50,576 nucleotides of DNA, taken from NCBI RefSeq assembly GCF_917563925.1, contig NZ_CAKJTJ010000029.1, forward strand, positions 1 through 50,576, read 5' to 3'. Numbering within the stretch: position 1 is the stretch's first letter; each line of letters starts with the position of its first letter. Shown one piece after another: positions 38,569 through 46,949 of this stretch. The notes under the pieces were generated by a model. The model was not told where the DNA came from. It was given only the letters and a program-made list of their open reading frames with translations, and did not search any database. Source of the stretch: Sutcliffiella rhizosphaerae. GTDB lineage: Bacteria; Bacillota; Bacilli; Bacillales; Bacillaceae_I. The position numbers and the translations under genes were made by a program.

Positions 38569-40404
38569 ATGAAAAAAGTTGGATTCTTTCAGTCGATTCA
38601 TTTGAAATTCGTGGTGATTTATGTACTGCTTATTCTTGTCGCCATGCAAATTATCGGCGTTTATTTTGTTAGTAAGCTGGAGAATCAATTGGTAGAGAAC
38701 TTTAAAAATTCTTTAAATGAAAGAATTAATTTGCTTGCCTATAGCATTGAGCAAGAGATAAAGAAGCAACGGGACGATACGACTCCGACGATGGAGGAGG
38801 ATATTCGCACCGTTCTTCAAGATGTAAAAATGGGAGACATCTCTGAAATTCGCATAACGGATAATAAAAGCAAGGTACTCGGAACCTCCAATCCCTATAA
38901 TCAGACAAGTGTTGGGAAGCGGACGACCGATCTTTTGATAAAGCGGGCGTTGGCAATGGAGAAGCTAGAAGAGAATTTAGCCATTGATGAAAGATCAAGG
39001 CATCGCGTGATGCTAATAGCAACTCCAGTGAAAACTAATAATCAGGAAGTAATTGGAGCTATTTATATTGAAGCGTCGATGGAAAATCTGTATGAACAGA
39101 TGCGCCAAATTAACGGTATTTTTGCAACAGGGACCATTATTGCCCTAGCTGTGACCGCAGGACTTGGTGTACTGTTAGCCCAGACCATTACAAGACCAAT
39201 GTCTGACATGAGAAAACAAGCACTGGAGATGGCAAGAGGGAACTTCTCGCGCAAAGTTAATATTTACGGAAACGATGAAATTGGACAGCTAGCTGTTTCC
39301 TTTAATAATTTGACGAAAAAATTGCAGGAAGCGCAAGCAACGACAGAAGGGGAGCGACGCAAGCTAAGCTCGGTTCTCTCCCATATGACAGATGGCGTTA
39401 TTGCTACAGACCGAAAAGGAAGGATCATCCTTATCAATGAACCTGCACTTGGGATGCTGAATGTTTCACGTGAAACAGTGTTAAGTAAATCAATTGTAGA
39501 AGTGTTAGAGATAGAGGATACACATACATTTGATAACTTAATTTCTGAGCAAGAATCTTTAATTCTTGATTTTAGTACGGATAAAAAACCGTATATACTT
39601 CGTGCAAGCAACTCTATTATTCAAAAAGAGACAGGCTTTATCAATGGTTTAATCACGGTGTTACATGATATTACAGAGCAAGAAAAAATAGATCAAGAGC
39701 GAAGAGAGTTTGTAGCAAATGTTTCGCATGAACTGAGAACCCCGCTTACAACGATGCGAAGCTATTTGGATGCGTTGGCAGAAGGTGCATGGAAGGATAC
39801 TGATATTGCACCAAGGTTTTTGGATGTTACACAAACAGAAACAGAGCGTATGATTCGTCTCGTAAATGACCTCCTGCAGCTGTCAAAAATGGATTCGAGA
39901 GATTACCAGTTCAACAAGTACCCAGTGGATTTTGTCTTTTTCTTTAACAGAATTATAGACCGTTTTGAAATGTCTAAATCGCAAAAAGTATCATTTGTAC
40001 GCAATTTGCCTAACGAAAAGATTCTTGTGTCACTCGACACGGATAAAATTACGCAGGTGCTTGATAATATTATTTCCAATGCGATGAAGTATTCACCTGA
40101 AGGGGGAACCATTACCTTTACAGTGAATATTGAGGAGACAGCGCAGCAGATTTTAGTAAGTATCAGTGACCAGGGGATGGGAATACCGAAAGCGGACATT
40201 CATAAAGTGTTTGAGCGTTTTTACCGGGTAGATAAAGCAAGAACAAGAATGCTTGGAGGAACTGGCTTAGGACTCGCCATTGCCAAAGAAATGATTCAAG
40301 CACATGACGGAGATATTTGGGCGTCCAGTGAAGAAGGAAGAGGAACGACCATTTACTTTACGCTCCCTATTTCCCAAGAAGAACTAGAGGATGACTGGTC
40401 ATGA
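38569..40404 (+). CDS. walK: Sensor histidine kinase WalK (YycG)
   Basis: 611 aa. Essential membrane kinase that phosphorylates WalR and localises to the division septum. TM1 (about 13-30), extracytoplasmic PAS-like domain (about 31-182), TM2 (about 184-204), HAMP, PAS (about 265-370), HisKA with NVSHELRTPLTTMRS (phospho-His) and HATPase_c with N-box DNIISNAMKYS, DQGMGIP and GTGLGLAIAK. The PAS coding sequence includes a perfect parS site. Ends with a 4-bp overlap with walH. Confidence 0.98.
   Translation: MKKVGFFQSIHLKFVVIYVLLILVAMQIIGVYFVSKLENQLVENFKNSLNERINLLAYSIEQEIKKQRDDTTPTMEEDIRTVLQDVKMGDISEIRITDNKSKVLGTSNPYNQTSVGKRTTDLLIKRALAMEKLEENLAIDERSRHRVMLIATPVKTNNQEVIGAIYIEASMENLYEQMRQINGIFATGTIIALAVTAGLGVLLAQTITRPMSDMRKQALEMARGNFSRKVNIYGNDEIGQLAVSFNNLTKKLQEAQATTEGERRKLSSVLSHMTDGVIATDRKGRIILINEPALGMLNVSRETVLSKSIVEVLEIEDTHTFDNLISEQESLILDFSTDKKPYILRASNSIIQKETGFINGLITVLHDITEQEKIDQERREFVANVSHELRTPLTTMRSYLDALAEGAWKDTDIAPRFLDVTQTETERMIRLVNDLLQLSKMDSRDYQFNKYPVDFVFFFNRIIDRFEMSKSQKVSFVRNLPNEKILVSLDTDKITQVLDNIISNAMKYSPEGGTITFTVNIEETAQQILVSISDQGMGIPKADIHKVFERFYRVDKARTRMLGGTGLGLAIAKEMIQAHDGDIWASSEEGRGTTIYFTLPISQEELEDDWS
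39462..39477. other. parS site inside walK
   Basis: TGTTTCACGTGAAACA, a perfect 16-bp match to consensus parS, in frame within walK (codons for NVSRETV, about residues 298-304). It would load ParB about 28 kb from oriC on the right arm. Confidence 0.92.
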
Positions 40405-41750
40405 AATATGAAAATGTAAAATCTTTAATACTGACAATTTTAGTGCTGATGAGCCTCTGGCTTACATGGAATCTATGGACGTACCAGCCTGAACGAGAAT
40501 TCGTTAACAATGAAGGCGTGATTAGCGACGTTGAAATTAGCCAAAAGCTAGAGAGAAACCAATTAGTGAAGCCAAATCTAATCCTTTATCATTACGAGGA
40601 AGAACACCACGGGGCAATGGATTCATCACATATCACCCGTTTTTTAGATGAGTTTAAAAATTGGAGTCTCTATGATATTGAATTAATGAATAGCGCTAGT
40701 CATCGTGATTTCACATCGTTTTTACACGGAAACCGGAAGATGGAAGTGGTGTTTCCTGCTGAAATACCATTGAATACCTTTCGTTTTATGACGAATTTTT
40801 CTGAGAGTGATCCTCCGAGTGTCCCAATTAGCAGAATTGTCATTGACTTTAACAATCAAATCGAGGGAATTGATCCGTCCATTTATTTAGTCAACTATGC
40901 AGAAGAGGAAGTATATCGGGCAAAGGTTAGCAGTTTGTCTCTTTATGAGTTAGAAAGATCCTTCTATCAGACGGGCAGAACGTTTCCTTCCTATTTAGCT
41001 GTTCCAGCAGAGGAAGATCGTTATTTATTTCTTCCTGCATTAGCGAATGAAGAAGAGCAAAGGCACCGAAAGTATCACTATTTTACCGATCAGTTAAATC
41101 CTGAATTGTTTAAAGATGCGCTATTTAGTAACCCGAATATCGTCGCAAAAGATCAAACAATCGACGGGGAAATTTACAGAGATGACTCGAGCTTAATGAG
41201 GGTGCATGCCCAAGATTCTAAGCTTCAGTATGTGAATCCTGGGAATAGTTCGGGGTCTGGAAATAGTATGGACTTTAATGTGATTGAAAGAGGCATTGAT
41301 TTTGTTAATGACCATGCAGGCTGGACAGGACCTGTGGAAAATTATAGACTTGATCGATGGAACAGGCTCTCACTAGGTCATACCGTTCACTTTCGGATGT
41401 ACTTAGGAGACTTGCCGATCTTTAATTTTGATCCAGATGGTACGGCGGAAATTAAGCAAATTTGGAATAACAACGAGATTTATGAATACGAGCGGCCAAC
41501 CTTTGAATTTGGTGTGCTAGTTACTCAGGAATCCAAGCAGCTTCCATCAGGAAATAGAGTCATGCAGGAGCTTAACAGGCTCAAGGTAGATTTAAGTAAT
41601 GTGTCCAATATTAGAATAGGATATGAATTAAGGAAGGATCCTTCACAGGAAAAAATCTTCATACTTGACCCAGTATGGCTGTACCAAGAGGGAAATTTCT
41701 GGACCAAAATTAACATAACAGACAATGATGATTTAGAAGGAGGAGTGTAA
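40401..41750 (+). CDS. walH: WalRK regulatory protein WalH (YycH)
   Basis: 449 aa. One N-terminal transmembrane segment (VKSLILTILVLMSLWLTWNLW) and a long extracytoplasmic part, as in YycH, which restrains WalK in B. subtilis together with WalI. The ATG overlaps the walK stop (ATGA). TYQPEREF follows the membrane segment. Length is close to the family norm. Confidence 0.93.
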   Translation: MKYENVKSLILTILVLMSLWLTWNLWTYQPEREFVNNEGVISDVEISQKLERNQLVKPNLILYHYEEEHHGAMDSSHITRFLDEFKNWSLYDIELMNSASHRDFTSFLHGNRKMEVVFPAEIPLNTFRFMTNFSESDPPSVPISRIVIDFNNQIEGIDPSIYLVNYAEEEVYRAKVSSLSLYELERSFYQTGRTFPSYLAVPAEEDRYLFLPALANEEEQRHRKYHYFTDQLNPELFKDALFSNPNIVAKDQTIDGEIYRDDSSLMRVHAQDSKLQYVNPGNSSGSGNSMDFNVIERGIDFVNDHAGWTGPVENYRLDRWNRLSLGHTVHFRMYLGDLPIFNFDPDGTAEIKQIWNNNEIYEYERPTFEFGVLVTQESKQLPSGNRVMQELNRLKVDLSNVSNIRIGYELRKDPSQEKIFILDPVWLYQEGNFWTKINITDNDDLEGGV

Positions 41751-41754
41751 CGAA

Positions 41755-42555
41755 ATGGATTGGAGAAAGACAAAAACCATATTCATTATTACCTTCCTCG
41801 TTCTAAACGTCTATCTAGGACAAAAGATACTCGAAAAAAGAGAACGAAACCAACTGGACTTTTTAGCAGAAGCAACGATGGAAGAGCAGTTTGAAGCAGA
41901 TGAGATAACCTATGCAGAGTTACCGAAAGCACCTTCTAAAGATAGCTATATAAGCGGTAGAAGCTATGTGTTTACAGATGATGATGTAAAAGAGTTGGAT
42001 GGAAAAGACCAAATAGTGGAGCGAGTGGACGAAACGAAGCTAAAGGGAATTTGGAAAGAACCCATTCCTTTTACAGATACGACTGTTACAAGAATAAATA
42101 CCTTTTTCCAAGAACAAATTCTTTTTGCAGATCAGTACACCTTTTGGGGACAAGACGCTCTAACCAACTCTCTGATCTTCTATCAACAATTTAACGGAAA
42201 GCATATTTATAGGAACTCTAGCGGGATGGTGACCATTTATTTAAATGAACTGATGGAAATGGTCAGTTATGAACAAACCTTCATCACAGATTTGGAAGAA
42301 ATGGACGTGGAGCAAGATATCATCTCGGCATTTACAGCGATTAGCAACCTTTATGAAAGTGGTGATTTAAGAACTGGCCATCATGTGGGGCATATGGAAC
42401 TGGGCTACTACACATTAGTCGATTCCGATTATTCTAGCTCACATGTTCATGTGTTGATTCCAACGTGGCATATTGTCTTAAACCAGGAACAAGACATCTT
42501 TGTGAATGCGTTTGAAGGTTCCATATTAAAAAGAGAATCTAGAAAATTGGAGTGA
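41755..42555 (+). CDS. walI: WalRK regulatory protein WalI (YycI)
   Basis: 266 aa. Starts MDWRKTKTIFIITFLVLNVYL, the usual YycI membrane anchor, and has an extracytoplasmic domain like that of WalH. AGGAGGAGTG lies 7 nt upstream. With WalH it forms a complex with WalK that lowers kinase activity. Confidence 0.94.
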   Translation: MDWRKTKTIFIITFLVLNVYLGQKILEKRERNQLDFLAEATMEEQFEADEITYAELPKAPSKDSYISGRSYVFTDDDVKELDGKDQIVERVDETKLKGIWKEPIPFTDTTVTRINTFFQEQILFADQYTFWGQDALTNSLIFYQQFNGKHIYRNSSGMVTIYLNELMEMVSYEQTFITDLEEMDVEQDIISAFTAISNLYESGDLRTGHHVGHMELGYYTLVDSDYSSSHVHVLIPTWHIVLNQEQDIFVNAFEGSILKRESRKLE

Positions 42556-42561
42556 AGAAAC

Positions 42562-43356
42562 ATGAGTTTGCATTTTAGCGTGCTTGCAAGCGGCAGCACC
42601 GGAAATGCCATATATGTCGCAACAGACCAGCATTCCTTACTTATCGATGCTGGCTTGAGCGGCAAAAAGATGCAGGAGCTTTTTGATAAAATAGGGAAAA
42701 AAATGGAGGACTTATCCGGTATCCTTGTTACCCATGAGCATAGTGACCATATTAAAGGGCTTGGCGTATTAGCACGCAAATATAAGCTCCCCATCTATGC
42801 AAATGAAAAAACATGGCAAGCAATGGACGGACTCGTCGGTCTAATCCCAACCGAGCAAAAGTTCACCTTTGAAATAGAACAAATCAAAACGTTCGGAAAC
42901 CTAGATGTTCAGTCCTTTGGTGTTTCCCATGATGCTGCTGAGCCGATGTTCTACTCCTTTCATAATGGGGAAAAGAAAGTAGTAGTCATCACAGACACTG
43001 GTTACGTGAGCGATCGGATGAAAGGAATTATTTCCAACGCTGATGCCTATGTATTTGAGAGCAACCATGACGTGCAAATGCTGCAAATGGGGCACTATCC
43101 TTGGAGTATCAAACGTCGTATCCTAAGCGATGTTGGACATGTTTCCAATGAAGACGCAGCCCTTGCGATGGCAGATGTAATGGGTGACAAAACGAAACGT
43201 ATTTATTTGGCGCATTTAAGTCAAGATAATAACATGAAAGATTTAGCGAGAATGTCTGTCGAACAAACCCTGACCACAAAAGATATAGTAGTGGGAGAAC
43301 AAGTGGATTTGTACGATACAGACCCAAAGGAACCAACTGCGCTTGCTTTCGTGTAA
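42562..43356 (+). CDS. walJ: MBL-fold hydrolase WalJ (YycJ)
   Basis: 264 aa. Metallo-beta-lactamase fold with HxHxDH as [12 protein letters not shown]-terminal [10 protein letters not shown] and further His/Asp ligands ([18 protein letters not shown]). YycJ is reported as a 5'-3' DNA exonuclease active in mismatch repair in Bacillus; it has no signal peptide and should be cytoplasmic. Six bp after walI. Confidence 0.94.
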   Translation: MSLHFSVLASGSTGNAIYVATDQHSLLIDAGLSGKKMQELFDKIGKKMEDLSGILVTHEHSDHIKGLGVLARKYKLPIYANEKTWQAMDGLVGLIPTEQKFTFEIEQIKTFGNLDVQSFGVSHDAAEPMFYSFHNGEKKVVVITDTGYVSDRMKGIISNADAYVFESNHDVQMLQMGHYPWSIKRRILSDVGHVSNEDAALAMADVMGDKTKRIYLAHLSQDNNMKDLARMSVEQTLTTKDIVVGEQVDLYDTDPKEPTALAFV

Positions 43357-43436
43357 CAGTCTTAGGCTTTAAGCGCCTTTCTTTTTGCCTTTTTTCTGTT
43401 ACATAAGCAAGAGCTGTGACAGAAAGGAAGGACAAC

Positions 43437-44687
43437 ATGGGATACTACGACAACCAAGATCCATCTAAATTCTCCAAGCAAAAAGGAAATAGAGGAAAGT
43501 ATTTTTTACCAGGAGTAGCAGGGCTAATTCTAGCAGCATTATTACTTTTCGTAGCATTTCCAGCCCTCACTGGAAGAGAAATGCCTGATGAAAGGCAATC
43601 ACAAGCACTAGAAGATCAGCGACAAGCCCTCCCAGAGCCAGGTGATGCGGGTAGTGCCGAAATCCGCAATGTTTCCGTAAATGTCATCTCAGGCGTAACA
43701 GAAGCAGTCGACAAAGTAGCAGAGGCCGTCGTTGGTGTCATCAACTTGCAAAATGCCTCCTTTTGGAACGATACAGAAGTAGAAGGAGACCAAGCAGGTG
43801 AAGCAGGAACAGGATCTGGCGTCATCTACAAAAAAGAAAATGGCAAAGCCTATGTGGTCACCAATTATCATGTCGTGGAAGGGGCTTCCCAAGTAGAAAT
43901 GAGCCTCATTGATGGGACAAGAGTACCAGCTGAAATACTAGGAGAAGATCCTTTAACCGATTTAGCCGTCCTCTCGATGCCAGATGAGATGGTAACAAAG
44001 GTTGCGGACTTCGGCAACTCAGACAGCGTTCGAACAGGAGAGCCAGTCATCGCAATTGGTAACCCACTCGGACTACAATTTTCCGGCTCTGTCACACAAG
44101 GAATCATCTCTGGAACAGATCGCAGCATTCCCGTCGATGTGAACCGGGACGGAACTCCAGACTGGCACGCTGACGTCATGCAAACAGATGCCGCCATCAA
44201 CCCTGGTAACAGCGGTGGAGCACTGATCAACATTCAAGGAAAAGTAATCGGCATCAACTCCATGAAAATTGCCCAAAGCGCAGTGGAAGGAATTGGCTTA
44301 GCGATCCCGATTAATTCCGCCATTCCGATCATCAACGATCTTGAGCAATTCGGGCAAGTAAAGCGTCCATATTTCGGTGTAAGCATCGGCTCCTTAGCAG
44401 ATGTATCTAGCTATCACTGGCAACAAACGCTAAAGCTGCCTAAAGATGTGCATTACGGTGTGTATGTGACAGGAGTAGCGCCAAATTCACCAGCAGCACA
44501 AGCAGGCTTGCAGCAATACGATGTAATTGTCGAGCTAGATGGGGAACCAGTTCGAGACGTGATTGAACTGCGCAAGCATCTTTATAATGAAAGGCACGTA
44601 GGAGAAGAAATGACGATAACTTTTTATCGTGGGAAAGATGAGCGTACAGTAACGGCAAAATTAACGGAAGATTCGACTGGAGAATAA
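43437..44687 (+). CDS. htrC: HtrA-like serine protease HtrC (YycK)
   Basis: 416 aa. ATG MGYYDNQDPSKFSK with AAAGGAAGGA upstream; an ATG 7 codons earlier is less well supported. One transmembrane anchor (about residues 20-42) and an external trypsin-like domain with His in VVTNYHVVEGA, Asp in LTDLAVLSMP and Ser in NPGNSGGALIN, then one PDZ domain (GVAPNSPAAQAGLQQYDVI). Quality control of exported proteins. Last gene of the walRKHIJ-htrC group. Confidence 0.96.
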   Translation: MGYYDNQDPSKFSKQKGNRGKYFLPGVAGLILAALLLFVAFPALTGREMPDERQSQALEDQRQALPEPGDAGSAEIRNVSVNVISGVTEAVDKVAEAVVGVINLQNASFWNDTEVEGDQAGEAGTGSGVIYKKENGKAYVVTNYHVVEGASQVEMSLIDGTRVPAEILGEDPLTDLAVLSMPDEMVTKVADFGNSDSVRTGEPVIAIGNPLGLQFSGSVTQGIISGTDRSIPVDVNRDGTPDWHADVMQTDAAINPGNSGGALINIQGKVIGINSMKIAQSAVEGIGLAIPINSAIPIINDLEQFGQVKRPYFGVSIGSLADVSSYHWQQTLKLPKDVHYGVYVTGVAPNSPAAQAGLQQYDVIVELDGEPVRDVIELRKHLYNERHVGEEMTITFYRGKDERTVTAKLTEDSTGE

Positions 44688-44690
44688 GAA

Positions 44691-44714
44691 GGAGGGGGAA
44701 ACCTCTCTTTTTTT
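44691..44714 (+). terminator. Terminator after htrC
   Basis: GGAGGGGGAAACCTCTC hairpin (GAGG/CCTC) followed by eight T. Confidence 0.7.
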
Positions 44715-44778
44715 ATGCTATTTTCTAAAACTGTTGATACATGGTATTCTAGGTATGGAATTACTGAATGAAAGGAAT

Positions 44779-45003
44779 TGTGGATAAATATGAAATGCTG
44801 TTTAGAGCATGTAGAATTAGCAATGGAAATGTACATAGATGAGCACGAAATAGCACCAAATATGGAGAAACTATCAGAAGAAGAGAAGTTATCAACAACC
44901 TGTGAATTATGTTCTGAACCAGCAGTATATATGGTGGGGAACTAATATTCGCCCACTAAATGTGGATAGAAATTGTTGATATGTGGATAACTTCTGTGGA
45001 TAA
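44779..45003. other. DnaA-box cluster around the CxxH/CxxC gene and rlmH start
   Basis: Perfect TGTGGATAA at 44779-44787, 44982-44990 and 44995-45003; one-mismatch boxes TTATCAACA (44889-44897) and TGTGGATAG (44961-44969). The three perfect boxes share one orientation. A DnaA-binding cluster at yydA (rlmH) is known in B. subtilis, so this is probably conserved regulation or titration of DnaA. Confidence 0.75.
44790..44945 (+). CDS. CxxH/CxxC mini-protein
   Basis: 51 aa: begins MKCCLEHVELAMEMYIDEHE and ends CELCSEPAVYMVGN. The CxxH (CLEH) and CxxC (CELC) pairs suggest a zinc site; small CxxH/CxxC proteins before rlmH are conserved in Bacillus and of unknown function. AAAGGAA lies 13 nt upstream, a loose spacing, with a perfect DnaA box between it and the ATG. 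Confidence 0.78.
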   Translation: MKCCLEHVELAMEMYIDEHEIAPNMEKLSEEEKLSTTCELCSEPAVYMVGN

Positions 45004-45028
45004 ACTGTTTGCAAAGCGGGGATGAGCT

Positions 45029-45508
45029 GTGAATATCTCAGTAATCACAATTGGAAAACTAAAAGAGAAATACCTAAAGCAAGGAATCAACGAATACCTA
45101 AAACGCCTAAGCGCCTACGCCAAAATCGACATCATCGAACTCCCAGACGAAAAAGCACCCGAACAATTGAGTGATGCAGAAATGGAACAGGTAAAAAACA
45201 AAGAAGGCGAGCGGATAATTGGGAAGATTTCTGATGATACGCATGTGATCGCTTTGGCTATTGAAGGAAAGCAGCGATCTTCGGAAGAGCTGGCGAAGGA
45301 AATGGACAGGCTTGCGACATATGGGAAGAGTAAAATAGCGTTTGTGATTGGAGGATCTTTGGGGTTGAGTGAGGATGTGATGAAGAGAGCGAATGATACG
45401 CTATCTTTTTCGAGGATGACTTTTCCGCATCAGTTGATGAAGTTGATATTGTTGGAGCAGGTTTATCGGGGGTTTCGGATTAATAGGGGGGAACCGTATC
45501 ATAAGTAA
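45029..45508 (+). CDS. rlmH: 23S rRNA (pseudouridine1915-N3)-methyltransferase RlmH
   Basis: 159 aa, GTG start with GGGGATGAG upstream. SPOUT methyltransferase acting on position 1915 in helix 69. [15 protein letters not shown] is the SAM-binding knot region and [13 protein letters not shown] the conserved C-terminus. The 3' end (TATCATAAG) is the sequence used as attB by staphylococcal SCC elements in their own rlmH; here accessory genes start right after it. Confidence 0.97.
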   Translation: MNISVITIGKLKEKYLKQGINEYLKRLSAYAKIDIIELPDEKAPEQLSDAEMEQVKNKEGERIIGKISDDTHVIALAIEGKQRSSEELAKEMDRLATYGKSKIAFVIGGSLGLSEDVMKRANDTLSFSRMTFPHQLMKLILLEQVYRGFRINRGEPYHK

Positions 45509-45527
45509 GTAATAAATTTAACAGAGA

Positions 45528-45566
45528 CTTAACTTCAAAATGTATTGAAGTTAAGACTTTATTTTT
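45528..45566 (+). terminator. Terminator after rlmH
   Basis: CTTAACTTCAA / TTGAAGTTAAG perfect 11-bp stem, then ACTTTATTTTTT. It overlaps the 3' end of the converging membrane protein gene. Confidence 0.75.
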
Positions 45567-46467
45567 TCACCATTTTTTTAAATGGGTTTAAATGGTTTCT
45601 GTAAGAAAGACTAAAACTATCGATAATTAAAGATATATCTTCTAACTTCATGGATGAATAGAATTTCATCAAATAATTTACATTGAAATATTTAACCTTC
45701 TTCAATGAAAATTTACAAGTCCTTAATATCTTCCATTTCATTTTTTTACTTAATTTCTTCATAGGTAACCTTAATTTTAATCTAATAAATAACCTCTCAT
45801 ATTCTGAGTATAGAGCGAATATGTATGAGAGAGGAAGAAATAACAATGTCATTGTAATAGGAATGCTAAAAATAACAGACAGTTCTAGAATATTTAGATC
45901 TGGGTAGCTTTGTACCGCGTTTCTACTAGCATAAAACACAATTAATAATCCAACAGTAGTCAATAAAAAGGTGAAGAGTTTTTCTGCTGACTTATGAGAC
46001 TTATTTGTTTTACTAATAGAGTAAAATATTAATAAAAGTGTAGCTACTGGAACTAAAAATAATTCTGCAACTATGCCAAAGGTAAATGTTCCTACAAGAA
46101 ACTCTATAAATATTGCAAATTTAAAATTATTCTTCACTAAAGCACTAAAATAGAACGTATCTCTTTCAGTTATAGCATTAAAACATATAGGTATTCCAAT
46201 AAGCAGAACCCAAAGTAGGATGTCTTTTAAAAATAGCCATTCCCAAAATTCTAAGTTGGACAACACTCTAATGCAAAATGTGACATACAGAGTAGTAATA
46301 AACAGAAATATAAATATATACTTATTAGTAGCTGCCTTGATTATGTCAAAGATTGACTCTCTTAATTGAATATTCTTTATTGCCTTAATAAATAGAAGTG
46401 AAAATATTATTAAGGTCCAAATACCAGTTGAGATTTCTCTACTTGAAAAAAGGCCAATTATCTCAAT
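45559..46467 (-). CDS. Multi-pass membrane protein, unknown function; apparent AUU start or frameshift
   Basis: About 302 aa if read from ATT at 46467. A shorter reading from GTG 46266 (235 aa) would cut a membrane helix in two and has no ribosome site. The frame upstream reads as typical membrane protein (IEIIGLFSSREISTGIW, IIFSLLFIKAIK, YIFIFLFITTLYV) and closes at a TGA directly before the ATT. GGGGTGA lies 6 nt before that ATT, an ideal ribosome spacing. Alternatively an extra A in the A6 run (46469-46474) has shifted a GTG start out of frame. Five or six membrane helices, then a basic C-terminal third. AT-rich and head-on to replication. No family recognised. Confidence 0.5.
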   Translation of the reverse strand: MEIIGLFSSREISTGIWTLIIFSLLFIKAIKNIQLRESIFDIIKAATNKYIFIFLFITTLYVTFCIRVLSNLEFWEWLFLKDILLWVLLIGIPICFNAITERDTFYFSALVKNNFKFAIFIEFLVGTFTFGIVAELFLVPVATLLLIFYSISKTNKSHKSAEKLFTFLLTTVGLLIVFYASRNAVQSYPDLNILELSVIFSIPITMTLLFLPLSYIFALYSEYERLFIRLKLRLPMKKLSKKMKWKILRTCKFSLKKVKYFNVNYLMKFYSSMKLEDISLIIDSFSLSYRNHLNPFKKMVKK

Positions 46468-46646
46468 ATTTTTTCACCCCAGTTTTTTGGTTTTATCCCC
46501 CTACATAGACTATCGTTACATAAGATTTCTCCTTAACTATTGAACTGACCACCACCAGACTAATCTAAGGTTTAAAGATATTTTTAAATTGGATTGCAAA
46601 GATCAAAAGCAAGGAATTGCAATTATATCCATGCACACAGTAGCTG
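46468..46646. other. Spacer between the membrane protein and MazG genes
   Basis: 179 bp. Apart from the ribosome site of the membrane protein gene, nothing is recognised; no terminator with a clear T-run on the minus strand. Confidence 0.4.
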
Positions 46647-46949
46647 TCATCGGATAGGATACTTTCTTCCATTCTTAACGACCTTTTCTTCTACAATCTC
46701 TTTAACATCCAACCCAAGGTCAGAACACAACATCAATGAGTAGATTAAAACATCCGCAATCTCTTCACGGATGTTTTCTTTATTAGTTTTTAGTGCTTCC
46801 TCGCTATTGATCCATTGAAAGCCTTCAAGTAATTCAGCTGCTTCGATAGAAATAGAGATAGCAAGGTCTTTAGGATTGTGATATTGTCTCCAGTTACGCT
46901 CGTCTCGGAATTTGTTTATTTTATTGATTAAATGTTGAATGTCATTCAA
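46647..46949 (-). CDS. MazG-like nucleotide pyrophosphohydrolase
   Basis: 100 aa, all-alpha NTP pyrophosphatase fold. The metal motif ExxE(n)ExxD is intact: Glu36 and Glu39 in SIEAAELLEGFQW, Glu63 and Asp66 in REEIADVLIYS. Such enzymes cut (d)NTPs to monophosphates; small ones act on dCTP or damaged nucleotides, and MazG-type proteins occur in phage and anti-phage settings. Its ATG overlaps the stop of the helicase gene by 4 bp (ATGA), so the pair is translationally coupled and probably works together. Substrate not known. Confidence 0.88.
   Translation of the reverse strand: MNDIQHLINKINKFRDERNWRQYHNPKDLAISISIEAAELLEGFQWINSEEALKTNKENIREEIADVLIYSLMLCSDLGLDVKEIVEEKVVKNGRKYPIR

Noticed and set aside
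45683-45907. Plus-strand 74-codon frame in the accessory block
   Set aside because: Antisense to the membrane protein gene, AT-rich, without a ribosome site.
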